Notes: generated by a model not told the origin, from the letters alone. Shown: positions 47,001-54,875, counted from the first letter of the stretch. The stretch is DNA of 64,000 nucleotides from JAGNNV01 sp031412915 (GCA_031412915.1 JANODX010000079.1:9772-73771), one strand, 5' to 3'. Numbers and translations: made by a program.

Positions 47001-49722
47001 GAACGCGCGCTTCGGCTTGACCCCGATCGTCATCACGAAGGCAATTGGCACGGGCACGATCCGCAACGACGAGGGCCTACTTGAGCCGTCCACGGCGGCT
47101 ACGTGGACCCTGGCGCAGGAAGGAATGCCGCAACTCAATGCCATCGCCAGCGACGGAACGCAGTATGTCCTCGTCGGGAACTACGGCGAGATCTGGAGAT
47201 CCACGGACGGCATCAACTGGACGCAACGCTTCAATCCCGACCGCAATCCGGCGAGCGGGACGGCCCGGGCGCTCAGGTCCGTCATCTACGCCGGCGGCCA
47301 GTGGGTGGCCGTGGGCAACTGGGACGGCAGTGTCTCCGATAGCGCTCGCCAATACCCGATCGTCTTGACTTCGAACGATGCCAACACCTGGACGCCGCGC
47401 GATGTCTCCGCAGTGACCCAGAACATCAATCGCAACCTCATCGGCGTCGCTTACGGCGCCGGCCTCTACGTAGCTGTCGGCGCGGGCGGCTGCGGACCGT
47501 TGCCCCAGCGCACCACCTGCATCCTCACTTCGCCCAACGGCACGAACTGGACGTATCGGCCCTCGCCGATAAACCTCCAGCTCAACGGCATCGCTTTCGG
47601 CACGCCCGGGGGCGGCAATCTGTTCGTGGCCATCGGCGCGAACCGCCTCCTGATGACATCGCCCGACGGCATCAACTGGAGCCAGGGTGCGGCGCCATGG
47701 GAGATGCCGGTCGGCCTGAACGCGGTCACCTGGAACGGCACGCAGTTCGTGGTCGTGGGCGGCGATGCGAGCGGCCTGTCGCCCTCCATCATGACGTCGC
47801 CGGACGGCGTGCAATGGACGAAGCAGACGGTTCCTCCGGAGATCCTCAGTGGATTCAGCGGTGTCGGCTCCGGAGGCGGCCTCACCGTCGCCGTCACCTC
47901 GGTCAACCCGGCGGACCAGACCGGCACGTCCATCGTCACGTCTCCCGACGGCAACACGTGGACGCGGCGGAGCCTCGCGTCCATCCCCGCCGGCGTGGGA
48001 CCGTCCTTGCGTGTGGTCGGCTTCGGCCCCGCCGGCTTCGTCGCGGGCGGCCCCCGGGGCAACGTTTACACGTCTCCGAACGGCACGAAACCGTGGACGA
48101 GCCGCACCCTCGCGACCTCGCGCCTGCACTATGGAATCGCCTACGGCGGCGGACTCTACTGCGCCGCCGGTTTCAACGGCGCCATCACCTGGTCGACCAA
48201 CGGTGTCACCTGGACCCAGGCCTCGGGCCCCCCCGATCCGGCCGGGTACTTCCAGTGGAACTCGGTCATCTACGCCTACGGCCAGTTCTGGACCGCGGGA
48301 CGCAACCTTTCGATCGCGTCCTCGACCAACTGCAAAACCTGGACGGTCCGGTACCCGTCAACGCCCGTTCTTCCCACCGACCTCGCCACCGGCCTGATCA
48401 CCGACCTCGCCTACGGCCAGATCGGAGTCAACGGCGTCCTCGTGGCCGTCGGCCAGCGCTACACCACCCCGGGATCGAGCGTGGCCTCCACTCCCGTTAT
48501 CCTGAGCTCGATCGACGCCGGGAACACGTGGGTCGAGCGGGCGCCCGTCGTGCCCGCGGGCGTGCAACAGGCCTTTGAAACCGTCGCTTACGGAAACGGC
48601 CGTTTCGTCGCCTTCGGCATGGAGAACTTCACACGCGAGCAGTTCCTGAACACCTCCATTGACGGCATCAACTGGACCGCGCACTCGACGGATGTCTGGG
48701 ACAACGGCTCCTACGAAGTGGTGAACGACCTCGCCTTCGGCAACGGCCTCTTCGTCGCCGTCGCGGACTGCATCCGCACGTCGCCCGACGGAGTCAACTG
48801 GACCCTGCGGGTGAACTGGCCCGACGGCGACTTCTTCCTGGGCGTCGCCTACGGCAGCGAGCGCTTCGTGGCGGTTGGTAATTCCGGGATGACCTACATC
48901 TCGGCCGACGGAATGATCTGGACGCCCTCTCCAGCGCCGACCGATCACCAGCTCCGCGGCGTCGTGGCCTCGGGCACGTCCACGCGCTTCGTGGCCGTCG
49001 GCGACTCGGCTATCGCCTACACCGACCTGGCGCCGCCCGTCCCGCCCACGATCTCGACAGGAGACGGCTCGGCCGTCGAAGGGAACTCCTTGACCAGCCC
49101 GGTCGTCTTCACCGTGTCACTCTCGAAAGCCAGCACGCAGACCGTCACCGTGCAGTACGCGACGGCCGACGGCACCGCGAGTTCGGCCAGCGATTACACG
49201 GCGACGATCAAAACGCTCACGTTCGCACCCGGCCAGACGACGCAGGTCGTGACGGTGAATGCACGCGGCGACAAGCTATACGAAGATAACGAGACGTTCC
49301 TGGTGAACCTGAGCGGACCGACCAACGCCACCATCACCCGTGCAACCGCCTCCGGGACGATCGTGAATGACGACGCTATGCCCACGTTCAGCATCGGCAG
49401 CACCAGCGTCAAGGAAGGGAACTCCGGAACCGTGGCCATGAACTTCACCGTGAAGCTAGGGGCGGCGAGCGGCAAGCCCGCGACCGTCTACGTCGAGACG
49501 GTCGATGGCACGGCGACGGTCGCGGGGAGCGACTACTTCGCTCTGCCGCGGACGATGCTGACGTTTGCGCCAGGGGAAACGAGCAAGGTCGTCATGGTGA
49601 GTGCCCGCGGCGATACGATCCGCGAGCCGGACGAGACCTTCACCGTCCAACTCACGAGCCCCGTTAACGCCGGCATCCTGATCGGCCTCGGAACCGGGAC
49701 GATCAAGAATGATGATAAGTAG
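38071..49722 (+). CDS. Giant secreted Calx-beta/Asp-box propeller repeat protein
   Basis: The ATG at 38071 has AAGGAGG at 38059-38065; the in-frame GTG at 38044 is less likely. The 3,883-residue product has a signal region (about 15-43). Then Calx-beta domains (VNDVTLVEGNTG ... DETFVLNLSNP type) alternate with four long blocks of 590-640 residues. Each block opens with W-x-(I/L)-A-Q-(Q/E)-G-(M/V)-P and contains many Asp-box motifs (TSADGTTW, TSPDGVTW) plus RFVAVG strands. Order: 1 Calx-beta, block, 3 Calx-beta, block, a divergent InlB-like domain and 2 Calx-beta, block, 3 Calx-beta, block, 2 Calx-beta. There is no C-terminal anchor or LPxTG. The blocks probably form propellers and the Calx-beta domains bind Ca2+. 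A surface adhesin or glycan-binding role is likely; there is no sialidase FRIP motif. Confidence 0.88.
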   Translation: MSDSSHSSVRLALFRSLFRPVRPLAVKAMAACVAASLLLAQSAAAADPPALNVNDVTLVEGNTGTTGAWFMVTLSQPAASPVTVQYATADGTARAGADYTELHGTVTFSPGTVKQRIGTSVNGDTWVEGDETFVLNLSNPNGATLGDPQGVATILDDESTPKPPLQSIWAIAQQGVPSINGSAYGAGRYVLVGSAGAIQTSGNGADWTSASSDDASHSDLNAVIYADGRFMAVGNGAILTSADDGASWKKQQSEGWGTGVAFGNGRFVVVERNPNNGSYRSRVSNGDGVSWQAYSLPTNATIQSVAYGNGVFVAVGYWPATAVITSADGEVWTTRTDFPNLGNLHAVAFVGTQFVAAGASGAMVSSDGVHWTLSHCLVGGGNCGFGTTGYSQAVAATGPSGDVAAIVTNGGILTATYGNEPWTPYAYPDRGPGINGNLTTVTWGPSGYVVAGQGGTILTSADGTTWQDRTLHESRLLQDVTWAPVGAEGRYCAVGTGGLTATSIDGTSWEYHGLGLPAGSTPPDLKRVVWASDLGLFVTVGTRGDADVATSPDCKNWTAQAIGIGNECSIEVAYGNGMLVATGGSSGIVSSINGSSWTPRAADLPAGGWGCWSRVTFGNGRFVALGGGQADRSPYLITSEDGAIWTRQFSPFDGNQPRLGFGNGQFVAVHNLIWTSPDAISWTQRLGYSHYSGPGMYWMNAATWGDRFQAVGARGDVYASADGSQWTGNASTSFFGLNGVAYSPTFDRYVAVGDSVIQYTTGDAPPTLSVNDMAVTEGNSGATTADVPVVLSYPSEQTITVYYLTANGTATASSDYTAVSGPTLTFSPGSWVQTAPVSVVGDTLTEADETFLVNLGSPVNATIGDGQGIVTIRDDEPWLSINDATVTEGDVGTVDAVFTVTCTGCTGTPVSVDYFTSAAWPAVAGVDLLLASGNLILSAETPTQTIAVPVIGDARTEGTETFSVFLSNASGASIALGTGTGRGIGTGRILDDDALPTLSIADVSVPEGQSGTRTALFTVSLSGATSSAVSVAFATAPGSAGEGTDYVGASGTLTIDPSEGLIQKTIAVTINGDTVPEGDETFFVDLSNPVGASLADNQGLGTILNDEGVPERSVSTTWRLAQEGMPIMSGAASNGSVYVLVGVGGEIWTSPNGSDGWTRRVNPDPLRLSLRGVTWDGPDGAKHFVAVGNCCGAGSGGLVLTSPNGVDWTLRPTPNTVRQLLAVTYGNGRWVAGGNGGRIATSTDAITWTNTTTGTGVNLRGVAFGGGQFVAVGDRRTVLTSVDGVNWMPRNAPSTVVSLLNAVAWTGSQFVVVAQDPTNATNSGAGILTSPDGVTWTQQTVPTIQPLLSVAVGGGTIVVVGSSASTAEHHSVLTSSDAVVWTPRSLTLPGPGVSPSMRAVTYGPSGFVSTGSRSGVYTSPTGETWTSRTLPESRTFASVASDGSTYCAVGANGAVARSLDGATWINVDTGLDPSRYWYWTSVIHANGQFMAVGLSSAVITSTDCLTWTLRYPADPLPIGPATSWLSDVTYGGGLYVAVGETYPAPGEIVPLILTSTDASTWTPQTPAAPPGRQSLTTVAYGNGRFVAFGYEAVTNTTFLSTSENGVNWTLEPSPMDPVWPENANKAIYAEGQFVVVGDRIRTSPDGIHWTTRLDPTADNGDYYFYGVGHGGGRFAAVGPRGAIYVSDDGATWTPQTPVTVHDLNAVAYGASLGRFVGVGASAMVYGDYPFWTLDVTLAGDGQGSVTSNPAGIDCGSTCSAQFDPGMVVSLTASASPLSIFTGWGGVCSGTGPCVVTLDAARFVSATFQRLLPRVSINDVSVTEGHSGTVSAVFTVTLQEGGPDDVVVTFHTADGVATTPSDYVAASGTLTLSAAHPSEAVTVLVNGDTLGESDEVFYLDLLSATGGSATIARPRGVARITDDDPLSLSIDDVQILEGQALGSEASDLSHQAVFTVSLPRPNPGPGVISVQWSTANGTATAGSDYQSGNGTLNISPGNLNATISRNVAGDVFVEPDETFFVNLSSPVGAQIADSQGVVTILNDDSALPGPAPKDGRLVWNIAQQGMPTMYSAAYGGTPNAVYVLVGSGGVVYTSPDGATWTRRTLPPEVNRRGLNSVYWNGSVFVAVGESCCDSSGNRPVVVTSADGINWSFQTAPISNRRLLGVTYGGSQWLAVGLQGTVLSSADAVNWTVGNSGTSDSLYGVAFGNGRFVAVGSNHGLRTSTDGVSWTAQTYPGEAGDQLTKVAWTGSAFVAISNWGYILRSGPTGANWTITHTQAGGASPSQIGVGAGRVLVGGWHFFWVSHDDGLTWTYGGPLPEDYLAGADAEGSWAVAFGDQHGFVASAHSGSIYTSPDGDTAWTSHTDVASRPWAAVAASPTRYCAIGRSNAGAWSDDGITWHDAPAAPPAPSRTLSSQALIWGEGLFVAVGPDGEKLLTSPDCEQWTEVDVSADGTSGGNDYVDFGDVAWAEGLFVAVGNSGAWNGSFWTDHPAILTSDDAATWTPRETNLPDGYRLGSVAYGNGLFVVIGRNRSGAREAVVITSPDGIIWSQRPAPFPTGGNSAIAFGHGLFMAGTNGIWTSPDGATWTKRTDQGASDLAYGDGLFVGVGGGGSILGSPDAITWVGNTSPTVHTLSAVTWRDRFVAVGDSVILYSGGPDAPRVAINDPSVTEGNSGATDAMVPVVLLGGDGTQAVTVPYSTSNGSAVAPGDYTAISGLVTFSPGQWLAYVQVPVVGDTLGETDETFAVNLGAPSFGTLADGRATVTIRNDDPGLSISDGNPRNVTEGNSGSTVVTFTVTLANAAAPVTVQYSTPTAAGSFAVPGLDFEAVSGTFTLTPEAPSQNITVNVYGDTRGENNENFFVNLSNPVGAALLDSQGVATILNDDPPPTVAINDVMVPEGNAATRTAYFSVSLSAYFDQPISIDYATANGTATAGSDYSANTGTITIDPGLRSSVPIPITITGDTTVEGDETFTVTLSNARFGLTPIVITKAIGTGTIRNDEGLLEPSTAATWTLAQEGMPQLNAIASDGTQYVLVGNYGEIWRSTDGINWTQRFNPDRNPASGTARALRSVIYAGGQWVAVGNWDGSVSDSARQYPIVLTSNDANTWTPRDVSAVTQNINRNLIGVAYGAGLYVAVGAGGCGPLPQRTTCILTSPNGTNWTYRPSPINLQLNGIAFGTPGGGNLFVAIGANRLLMTSPDGINWSQGAAPWEMPVGLNAVTWNGTQFVVVGGDASGLSPSIMTSPDGVQWTKQTVPPEILSGFSGVGSGGGLTVAVTSVNPADQTGTSIVTSPDGNTWTRRSLASIPAGVGPSLRVVGFGPAGFVAGGPRGNVYTSPNGTKPWTSRTLATSRLHYGIAYGGGLYCAAGFNGAITWSTNGVTWTQASGPPDPAGYFQWNSVIYAYGQFWTAGRNLSIASSTNCKTWTVRYPSTPVLPTDLATGLITDLAYGQIGVNGVLVAVGQRYTTPGSSVASTPVILSSIDAGNTWVERAPVVPAGVQQAFETVAYGNGRFVAFGMENFTREQFLNTSIDGINWTAHSTDVWDNGSYEVVNDLAFGNGLFVAVADCIRTSPDGVNWTLRVNWPDGDFFLGVAYGSERFVAVGNSGMTYISADGMIWTPSPAPTDHQLRGVVASGTSTRFVAVGDSAIAYTDLAPPVPPTISTGDGSAVEGNSLTSPVVFTVSLSKASTQTVTVQYATADGTASSASDYTATIKTLTFAPGQTTQVVTVNARGDKLYEDNETFLVNLSGPTNATITRATASGTIVNDDAMPTFSIGSTSVKEGNSGTVAMNFTVKLGAASGKPATVYVETVDGTATVAGSDYFALPRTMLTFAPGETSKVVMVSARGDTIREPDETFTVQLTSPVNAGILIGLGTGTIKNDDK
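38566..49035 (+). repeat. Four long internal repeat blocks of the giant protein gene
   Basis: Blocks at about 38566-40360, 41413-43255, 44221-46035 and 47086-49030 share the opening WxxAQxGMP and the same order of Asp-box strands. They have diverged in sequence, so they are old duplications of a unit of about 1.8-1.95 kb. The spacers between them are groups of Calx-beta domains of about 110 residues each. Confidence 0.8.
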
Positions 49723-50004
49723 CGGATAGAACGGAACGGTCCAGAGAGGCAGAGCGCCTTTCTGTCGAACCTCATAAGCTACCGTCAAAACAGAGCTTAA
49801 GACTGTCTGCTCGGGCGGCCCCGGGGATTGGCGCTGAACCCAAGCGCCGACGATCGTGCCCGCCACGGTCCACTCGGGCCGCTAAGGCCCACCAAGGCCC
49901 CCTTCACACTCCGTGTGTCTCAAGCGGCCCGCTCGGAGTTACACTGCATATACGGTCAGTTCGCCGGTTGCGGCTACGGCGTTTAATGCGATGAGAGCTT
50001 CCAC

Positions 50005-51144
50005 ATGAGAACCGAGCAGAATCGATGGAGTGAAGGGAAGGGCTGGGAACCGGCGGCCCCAGGGAGATTGGGCGCGTCGGCGCAGCTGGTCCTGCTCTTC
50101 GGCAGCCGGGACATATTGAAGAGCGGGGCGCAGTTCGGCCTGGTTCGGAAAGCCTTCCCCAAAGCTCACCTGCTGGGGTGCTCGACCGCCGGTGAAATCT
50201 GCGGGACGCAGGTGTCCGATGATTCCCTCGTGACCACCGCGGTCGAGTTCGAGCACACGGAGGTTCGCGGGGCAAGGGTCAGGATCGGCGAGGTGAAAGA
50301 CAGCTACGAGGCCGGCGAACGTCTGGCCCAGGGCCTGGAGAAGAAAGGGCTGGCGCACGTCTTCGTCCTCTCCGACGGTCTGAAGGTCAACGGCAGCGAC
50401 CTCGTCCGCGGCCTGAGCGAACACCTGCCCGCGACCGTCTCCATTACCGGCGGGCTCTCGGGAGACGGCGCCAATTTTCTCGAGACCTTCGTCATATGGG
50501 ACGGCCCGGCGGAACGGGAGGTCGTGGCCGCCGTGGGTTTCTACGGGGATCGCCTCAAAGTCGGATACGGCTCGCTGGGCGGCTGGGATTCCTTCGGCCC
50601 GGAGCGCCTGATCACGCGCTCGCAGGGAAACATCCTGTATGAGCTGGACGGGAAATCGGCCCTCGACCTGTACCGGAAATACCTGGGTGAGCACGCCCAC
50701 GGCCTTCCCGCCACCGGGCTTCTCTTTCCCCTGAGCCTCAGAATGAACCAGGACGAAACCGCCGTGGTCCGCACGATCCTGTCCATCGACGAAGCGGACA
50801 AGAGCATGGTCTTTGCCGGGGATGTTCCCCAGGGAGCCTACGCCCGCCTCATGAAAGCCAACTTCGACCGCCTGATCGACGGCTCCATCGGCGCGGCCAG
50901 GACCAGTATGGGGGCCGCGAGTTCCTCTTCCCCCGACCTGGCCGTCCTGATCAGCTGCGTGGGCCGGAAGCTGGTCCTGAAGCAGAGAGTCGAGGAAGAA
51001 GTGGAAGGTGTGCGCGAGGTCCTGGGCGAGCGATCCACCCTGGCCGGCTTCTATTCCTATGGGGAAATCTCGCCGTTCACGCCGCATGCGAAGTGCGAGC
51101 TGCACAACCAGACCATGACCATCACCACGTTCTTGGAGAACTGA
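50005..51144 (+). CDS. FIST-domain sensor protein
   Basis: A 379-residue cytoplasmic protein with the FIST N domain (about 25-210; LVLLFGSRDILKSGAQFGLVRKAFPKAHLLGCSTAGEICG is characteristic) and the FIST C domain (about 220-360; ALDLYRKYLGEHAHGLPATGLLFPL and AGFYSYGEISPF). FIST proteins are thought to sense small ligands such as amino acids and to feed the signal to a partner output protein. The partner here is clear: the next gene, three bases on, encodes a PAS-GGDEF-EAL protein. There is no membrane segment. Upstream, 282 bases separate it from the giant protein gene. Confidence 0.88.
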   Translation: MRTEQNRWSEGKGWEPAAPGRLGASAQLVLLFGSRDILKSGAQFGLVRKAFPKAHLLGCSTAGEICGTQVSDDSLVTTAVEFEHTEVRGARVRIGEVKDSYEAGERLAQGLEKKGLAHVFVLSDGLKVNGSDLVRGLSEHLPATVSITGGLSGDGANFLETFVIWDGPAEREVVAAVGFYGDRLKVGYGSLGGWDSFGPERLITRSQGNILYELDGKSALDLYRKYLGEHAHGLPATGLLFPLSLRMNQDETAVVRTILSIDEADKSMVFAGDVPQGAYARLMKANFDRLIDGSIGAARTSMGAASSSSPDLAVLISCVGRKLVLKQRVEEEVEGVREVLGERSTLAGFYSYGEISPFTPHAKCELHNQTMTITTFLEN

Positions 51145-51147
51145 TCG

Positions 51148-53040
51148 ATGGAGCCGCTGCACAGCCTGCTGAGACGGCAGTTGAAGCCCCCAAACGGCGA
51201 TCTGAGCGCCGTCCCGGAGGAATGGCGCGCCTTCATCCAGGCCGTCAACGAGGCCTATCGCCAGTTCGACGACGATCGCACGATGCTGGAGCGTTCCATG
51301 GAGCTCAGTTCCCAGGAGTTGCTCCAGGCCAATGCCGACCTCAAGGCGAAGAACGAGGCCCGTTTCCAGGCGACCTTCAACCAGGCCGCGGTGGGTCTCG
51401 CCCATGTGTCGCCGCAGGGGCAGTTCACCCTGGTCAACCGAAGGCTCTGCGAGATCCTGGGCTACCGCGAGGCCGACATCATCGGCAGGACGGTGAAGGA
51501 CATCTCCTTCCCGGCGGACCGCGACGTCGCCGACAAACTCGTCCTAAGCCTGCACCGCGGCGAGATCGACAAGTTCTCGCTCGAGAAGCGCTACCTCCAC
51601 GCGAACGGAGCCGCTCTCTGGGTGAACCTCACGGTGGCGTCCGTCCGCACTCCCGAAGGCGATGTCGACTACGACGTGTCCGTGATCGAAGACATCACCG
51701 AACGCAAGCGGATCGAAGGCGAACTCGAGCAGATGGCCAAGTACGACACCCTGTCGGGCCTGCCGAACCGCAACCTGCTCCAGGACCGGCTGGGCCTCGC
51801 CCAGGCGCGGGCGCGGCGCCTCGGCCAGCCGCTCGGGCTGGCCCTCTTCGATCTGGACCGGTTCAAGGAGGTCAACGACAGCCTCGGGCACTCCGCAGGC
51901 GACGCGCTGTTGTACGAGCTGGCTCAGCGGCTCAAGTCCAACATGCGCTATACGGACACCGTGGCCCGCCTCGGCGGCGACGAATTCACCGTGCTCATCG
52001 AGGGCTGTTCCAACCGCGAGCAGATAGGTGTCGCCGCGGCCAAGATCCACCGTCTCTTCAACGTGCCCTTCATGGCCAACGGCCAGGAGGTGTACTCCAC
52101 CGCGAGTATCGGGGTGTGCGTCTATCCGGAGGACGGGGAGGATTTCACCGAGCTCATCAAGAACGCCGACATCGCGATGTATGCGGCGAAGCGCGACGGA
52201 GGCGACGCCGTGCGCTTCTACGCCAGCGACCAGCAGGTGAAATCGTCGGACCAGATCAGCATGCACGGGCAGTTGCGCCGCGCCCTCGAACGTGAGGAGT
52301 TCGAACTGCATTACCAGCCCAAGGTCGAGGTCCGAAGCGGCAGGGTGTTGGGTGTCGAGGCCCTGATCCGCTGGCGCAGCCCGGAGCGGGGGCTGGTCAT
52401 GCCCCTGGAGTTCATCAAGCTTGCCGAAGACACCGGCCTGATCGTGCCCATTGGCGAATGGGTGCTCGGCAAGGCCTGTCGCGATCTGCGGGAGTGGCGG
52501 GACAGCGGACTCCCCGACCTCGCGGTCGCGGTGAACCTCTCCACCCGCCAGTTCCGCGACCAGGGTCTCACCGCCATGGTCGCGGCCGCCCTCTCCCATA
52601 GCGGCCTCGACCCGAGGAGCCTCGAACTTGAGATCACCGAGAGCGTGATGATGGAGCAGACCACTCACACCACGAGCATCCTCGACGCCCTGGTGGGCAT
52701 CGGGGTGCGGATTTCGATCGACGATTTCGGCACCGGCTACTCGAGCCTGGCCTACCTGAAACGCTTTCCCGTGCAGGCTCTTAAGATCGACCGGGGCTTC
52801 GTGCGCGACATCGAAACCGACCACGACGACGCCGCCATCGTGAAGGCGATCGTGCAACTCGCCCACTCCATGAATCTGGGCGTGATCGCCGAGGGCGTCG
52901 AGACCGCGGACCAACTCGCCTACCTCACGTCATTGCATTGCGACGAATACCAGGGCTACCTGTTCAGCAAGCCCCTTCCTGGTGACGAGGTGGCCCGGCT
53001 GATTCGTTCCCAGCGAGCGGGCGAGCTGGCGGCCGAGTAG
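51148..53040 (+). CDS. PAS-GGDEF-EAL bifunctional cyclic-di-GMP enzyme
   Basis: A 630-residue cytoplasmic protein. A helical lead with a coiled-coil-like part (about 35-68) precedes a PAS domain (about 70-180). The GGDEF motif is intact at residues 276-280, with an inhibitory RxxD site (RYTD) five residues before it. In the EAL domain, EALIRW starts at 404, and the other catalytic motifs are intact as well (VNLSTRQF, ELEITES, DDFGTGYSSL, LKIDRGFV, IAEGVET). Both cyclase and phosphodiesterase activities are therefore possible. The gene starts three bases after the FIST gene, so the pair forms a sensor-output module that could control surface attachment. Confidence 0.92.
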   Translation: MEPLHSLLRRQLKPPNGDLSAVPEEWRAFIQAVNEAYRQFDDDRTMLERSMELSSQELLQANADLKAKNEARFQATFNQAAVGLAHVSPQGQFTLVNRRLCEILGYREADIIGRTVKDISFPADRDVADKLVLSLHRGEIDKFSLEKRYLHANGAALWVNLTVASVRTPEGDVDYDVSVIEDITERKRIEGELEQMAKYDTLSGLPNRNLLQDRLGLAQARARRLGQPLGLALFDLDRFKEVNDSLGHSAGDALLYELAQRLKSNMRYTDTVARLGGDEFTVLIEGCSNREQIGVAAAKIHRLFNVPFMANGQEVYSTASIGVCVYPEDGEDFTELIKNADIAMYAAKRDGGDAVRFYASDQQVKSSDQISMHGQLRRALEREEFELHYQPKVEVRSGRVLGVEALIRWRSPERGLVMPLEFIKLAEDTGLIVPIGEWVLGKACRDLREWRDSGLPDLAVAVNLSTRQFRDQGLTAMVAAALSHSGLDPRSLELEITESVMMEQTTHTTSILDALVGIGVRISIDDFGTGYSSLAYLKRFPVQALKIDRGFVRDIETDHDDAAIVKAIVQLAHSMNLGVIAEGVETADQLAYLTSLHCDEYQGYLFSKPLPGDEVARLIRSQRAGELAAE

Positions 53041-53061
53041 CGGGGGCCACGCTGTCGCTGG

Positions 53062-53409
53062 TTAGAGGGGTCCCTTGAAGCTCGCGATCGCGTCTTCTTC
53101 CGACTCGAACGCCTCCATCACGGTGAGCAGTCTGGTGAGGGTCAGAAGCTCCCGGACTCTCCTCGTGAGTTTGAGCATCTTCATCCGCCCTCCCCGATTG
53201 GCGGTGGTCACGTGAGCCCGCACCAGCTGGCTTATCCCCGCCGAATCCACATAGGGAACCTCGGCCAGATTGATGACCAGCTTCACCACTCCAGCCTCGG
53301 TCACTCTGGTCACCACGTCCCGGAAGTCCTGCTCACCGTCGCCGAAGACGATCCGGCCCACCACGTCGATGATTGTGATGTCGCCGACCTGGCGTTCGCT
53401 GGTTTTCAT
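53062..53409 (-). CDS. STAS-domain anti-sigma factor antagonist
   Basis: A 115-residue single STAS domain. The start at 53409 (MKTSERQVGDITI) has a GGAG seven bases upstream; the TTG at 53427 is less likely. The conserved phosphorylation site is in AEVPYVDSAGISQLV (Ser after Asp), and the first strand pair GDITIIDVVGRIVF is typical of SpoIIAA/RsbV-type proteins. It would bind an anti-sigma kinase when unphosphorylated. No kinase or phosphatase gene is next to it. It converges on the PAS-GGDEF-EAL gene with 21 bases between stops. Confidence 0.9.
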   Translation of the reverse strand: MKTSERQVGDITIIDVVGRIVFGDGEQDFRDVVTRVTEAGVVKLVINLAEVPYVDSAGISQLVRAHVTTANRGGRMKMLKLTRRVRELLTLTRLLTVMEAFESEEDAIASFKGPL

Positions 53410-53567
53410 AGGGGTCTCCGCCATCAATATACGCCCGCCGCGCCGATCCGGAAGCGACTGGCGGCTTTCCCCTTGACTCGCCAGGGCTGGACGCTTAGAA
53501 GAAGAGGGCAGGACTCCCTGGAGAAGGTCGCGCCAGGGCTCTCTTCCAAGAAAGAAGGACTAAGGAC

Positions 53568-54875
53568 ATGATGAACAAGAAACTTTTGATGTGCCTGCTG
53601 GCCCTCTGGGCCTCGAGGGTCGACGCCGAGACCACGGTGATCCGTGCCGGAAGACTGATCGACCCCGAAACGGGCCGGGCCGCCTCGAACCAGATGATCG
53701 TGGTGGAAGGCGAAAAGATCGCCGCGGTCGGGGCCAGTCTCGCCATCCCCGCGGGTGCTGCGGTGGTGGATCTCTCCGACCTTACTGTCCTTCCCGGCCT
53801 CGTGGACTCGCACACCCACCTCGGGCTCACCTACAAGGACATTCCGGAGAACAACTACTACTACCTGACCTACGTGATGGAATCGACGCCCCTGCGCGCG
53901 ATCCAGGCCGCCTCCAACGGCATCCAGCTTCTGAACTCGGGCTTCACCGTGGTGCGCGACCTGGGCAACAACGCCCTTTATACGGACACCGCGCACCGGA
54001 TGGCCATCGACCAGGGCTGGATCCCCGGCCCTACCATCATCAACTCGGGGCTGATCATCGGCGGGATGGGCGGCCAGTTCTGGCCCACGCCCGAGATGGC
54101 GAGGCAGCACAACATCGTCTATCCGGAGTACCTCGATGCCGACACCAACGACGAGATCGTGAAGGCGGTGCGCGAGAACATGCTGTTCGGGTCGAAGATC
54201 ATCAAGATCTGCGTGGACTGCAAGCCCTGGGGCTACACCGTCGACGAGATGCGGCTCTTCATCAGCGAAGCGGGGAAGGGCGGCCTCAAGGTCGCGGGCC
54301 ATGTGCAGACTCCCGAAGGAGCCACGCGCGCCATCGAAGCCGGCCTCTGGTCGATCGAGCACGGCATGGCTCTTTCCGAAGAGCACCAGAAGACGATGGC
54401 GCGAAAGGGGATTTACCTCGCCTCCACCGACACGCCGTTCACCTCGTACTCGGGGTCGAAGGAGGCCTTCGAGGGGATCGTGGCCAAGCTCAAGAGCGCC
54501 TGGAAGAACGGCGTCAAGATCACCTTCTCGACCGACATGGATTACTGGAAGACCGGCAATGACATGACCCGCGGCGAGTTGACCATCAACTTCCTGCTCA
54601 CCTGGAAGGCGGCCGGCATCCCCAACGCCGACATACTGAAGGCCATGACGATCACCGGTTACGAGTGCGCGCAGGTCGAGAAAGAGCGCGGCCCGATCAA
54701 GCCGGGGATGTTCGCGGACATGATAGCGGTCAAAGGCAACCCGCTCGACGACATCGACGCGCTTCGCGACGTGCGTTTCGTGATGAAGAACGGCATGGTC
54801 TTCAAGCGGGACGGGGTCATGACGCCGGAGAAGTTCTTTCATGCCGGGCCGGTAAACGGGTGGCGTCGACGCTGA
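53568..54875 (+). CDS. Exported amidohydrolase-superfamily enzyme
   Basis: A 435-residue enzyme with a short signal peptide (about 1-20). A composite beta domain follows (TTVIRAGRLIDPETGRAASNQMIVVEGEKIAAVG) and a TIM-barrel with metal ligands: HTH in LVDSHTHLG, Lys in KIIKICVD, His in VAGHVQTP, His in WSIEHGM and Asp in FSTDMD. This fits the imidazolonepropionase/Xaa-Pro dipeptidase-like group, some of which hydrolyse peptides or lactams in the periplasm. Two consecutive ATGs at 53568 and 53571 follow an AAGGA. Its last 59 bases overlap the end of the convergent membrane protein gene. Confidence 0.83.
   Translation: MMNKKLLMCLLALWASRVDAETTVIRAGRLIDPETGRAASNQMIVVEGEKIAAVGASLAIPAGAAVVDLSDLTVLPGLVDSHTHLGLTYKDIPENNYYYLTYVMESTPLRAIQAASNGIQLLNSGFTVVRDLGNNALYTDTAHRMAIDQGWIPGPTIINSGLIIGGMGGQFWPTPEMARQHNIVYPEYLDADTNDEIVKAVRENMLFGSKIIKICVDCKPWGYTVDEMRLFISEAGKGGLKVAGHVQTPEGATRAIEAGLWSIEHGMALSEEHQKTMARKGIYLASTDTPFTSYSGSKEAFEGIVAKLKSAWKNGVKITFSTDMDYWKTGNDMTRGELTINFLLTWKAAGIPNADILKAMTITGYECAQVEKERGPIKPGMFADMIAVKGNPLDDIDALRDVRFVMKNGMVFKRDGVMTPEKFFHAGPVNGWRRR

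Noticed and set aside
38071..49722. Sialidase (exo-alpha-sialidase) annotation for the giant protein
   Set aside because: Asp-box motifs alone are common in many propellers; no FRIP motif or arginine triad pattern is visible.
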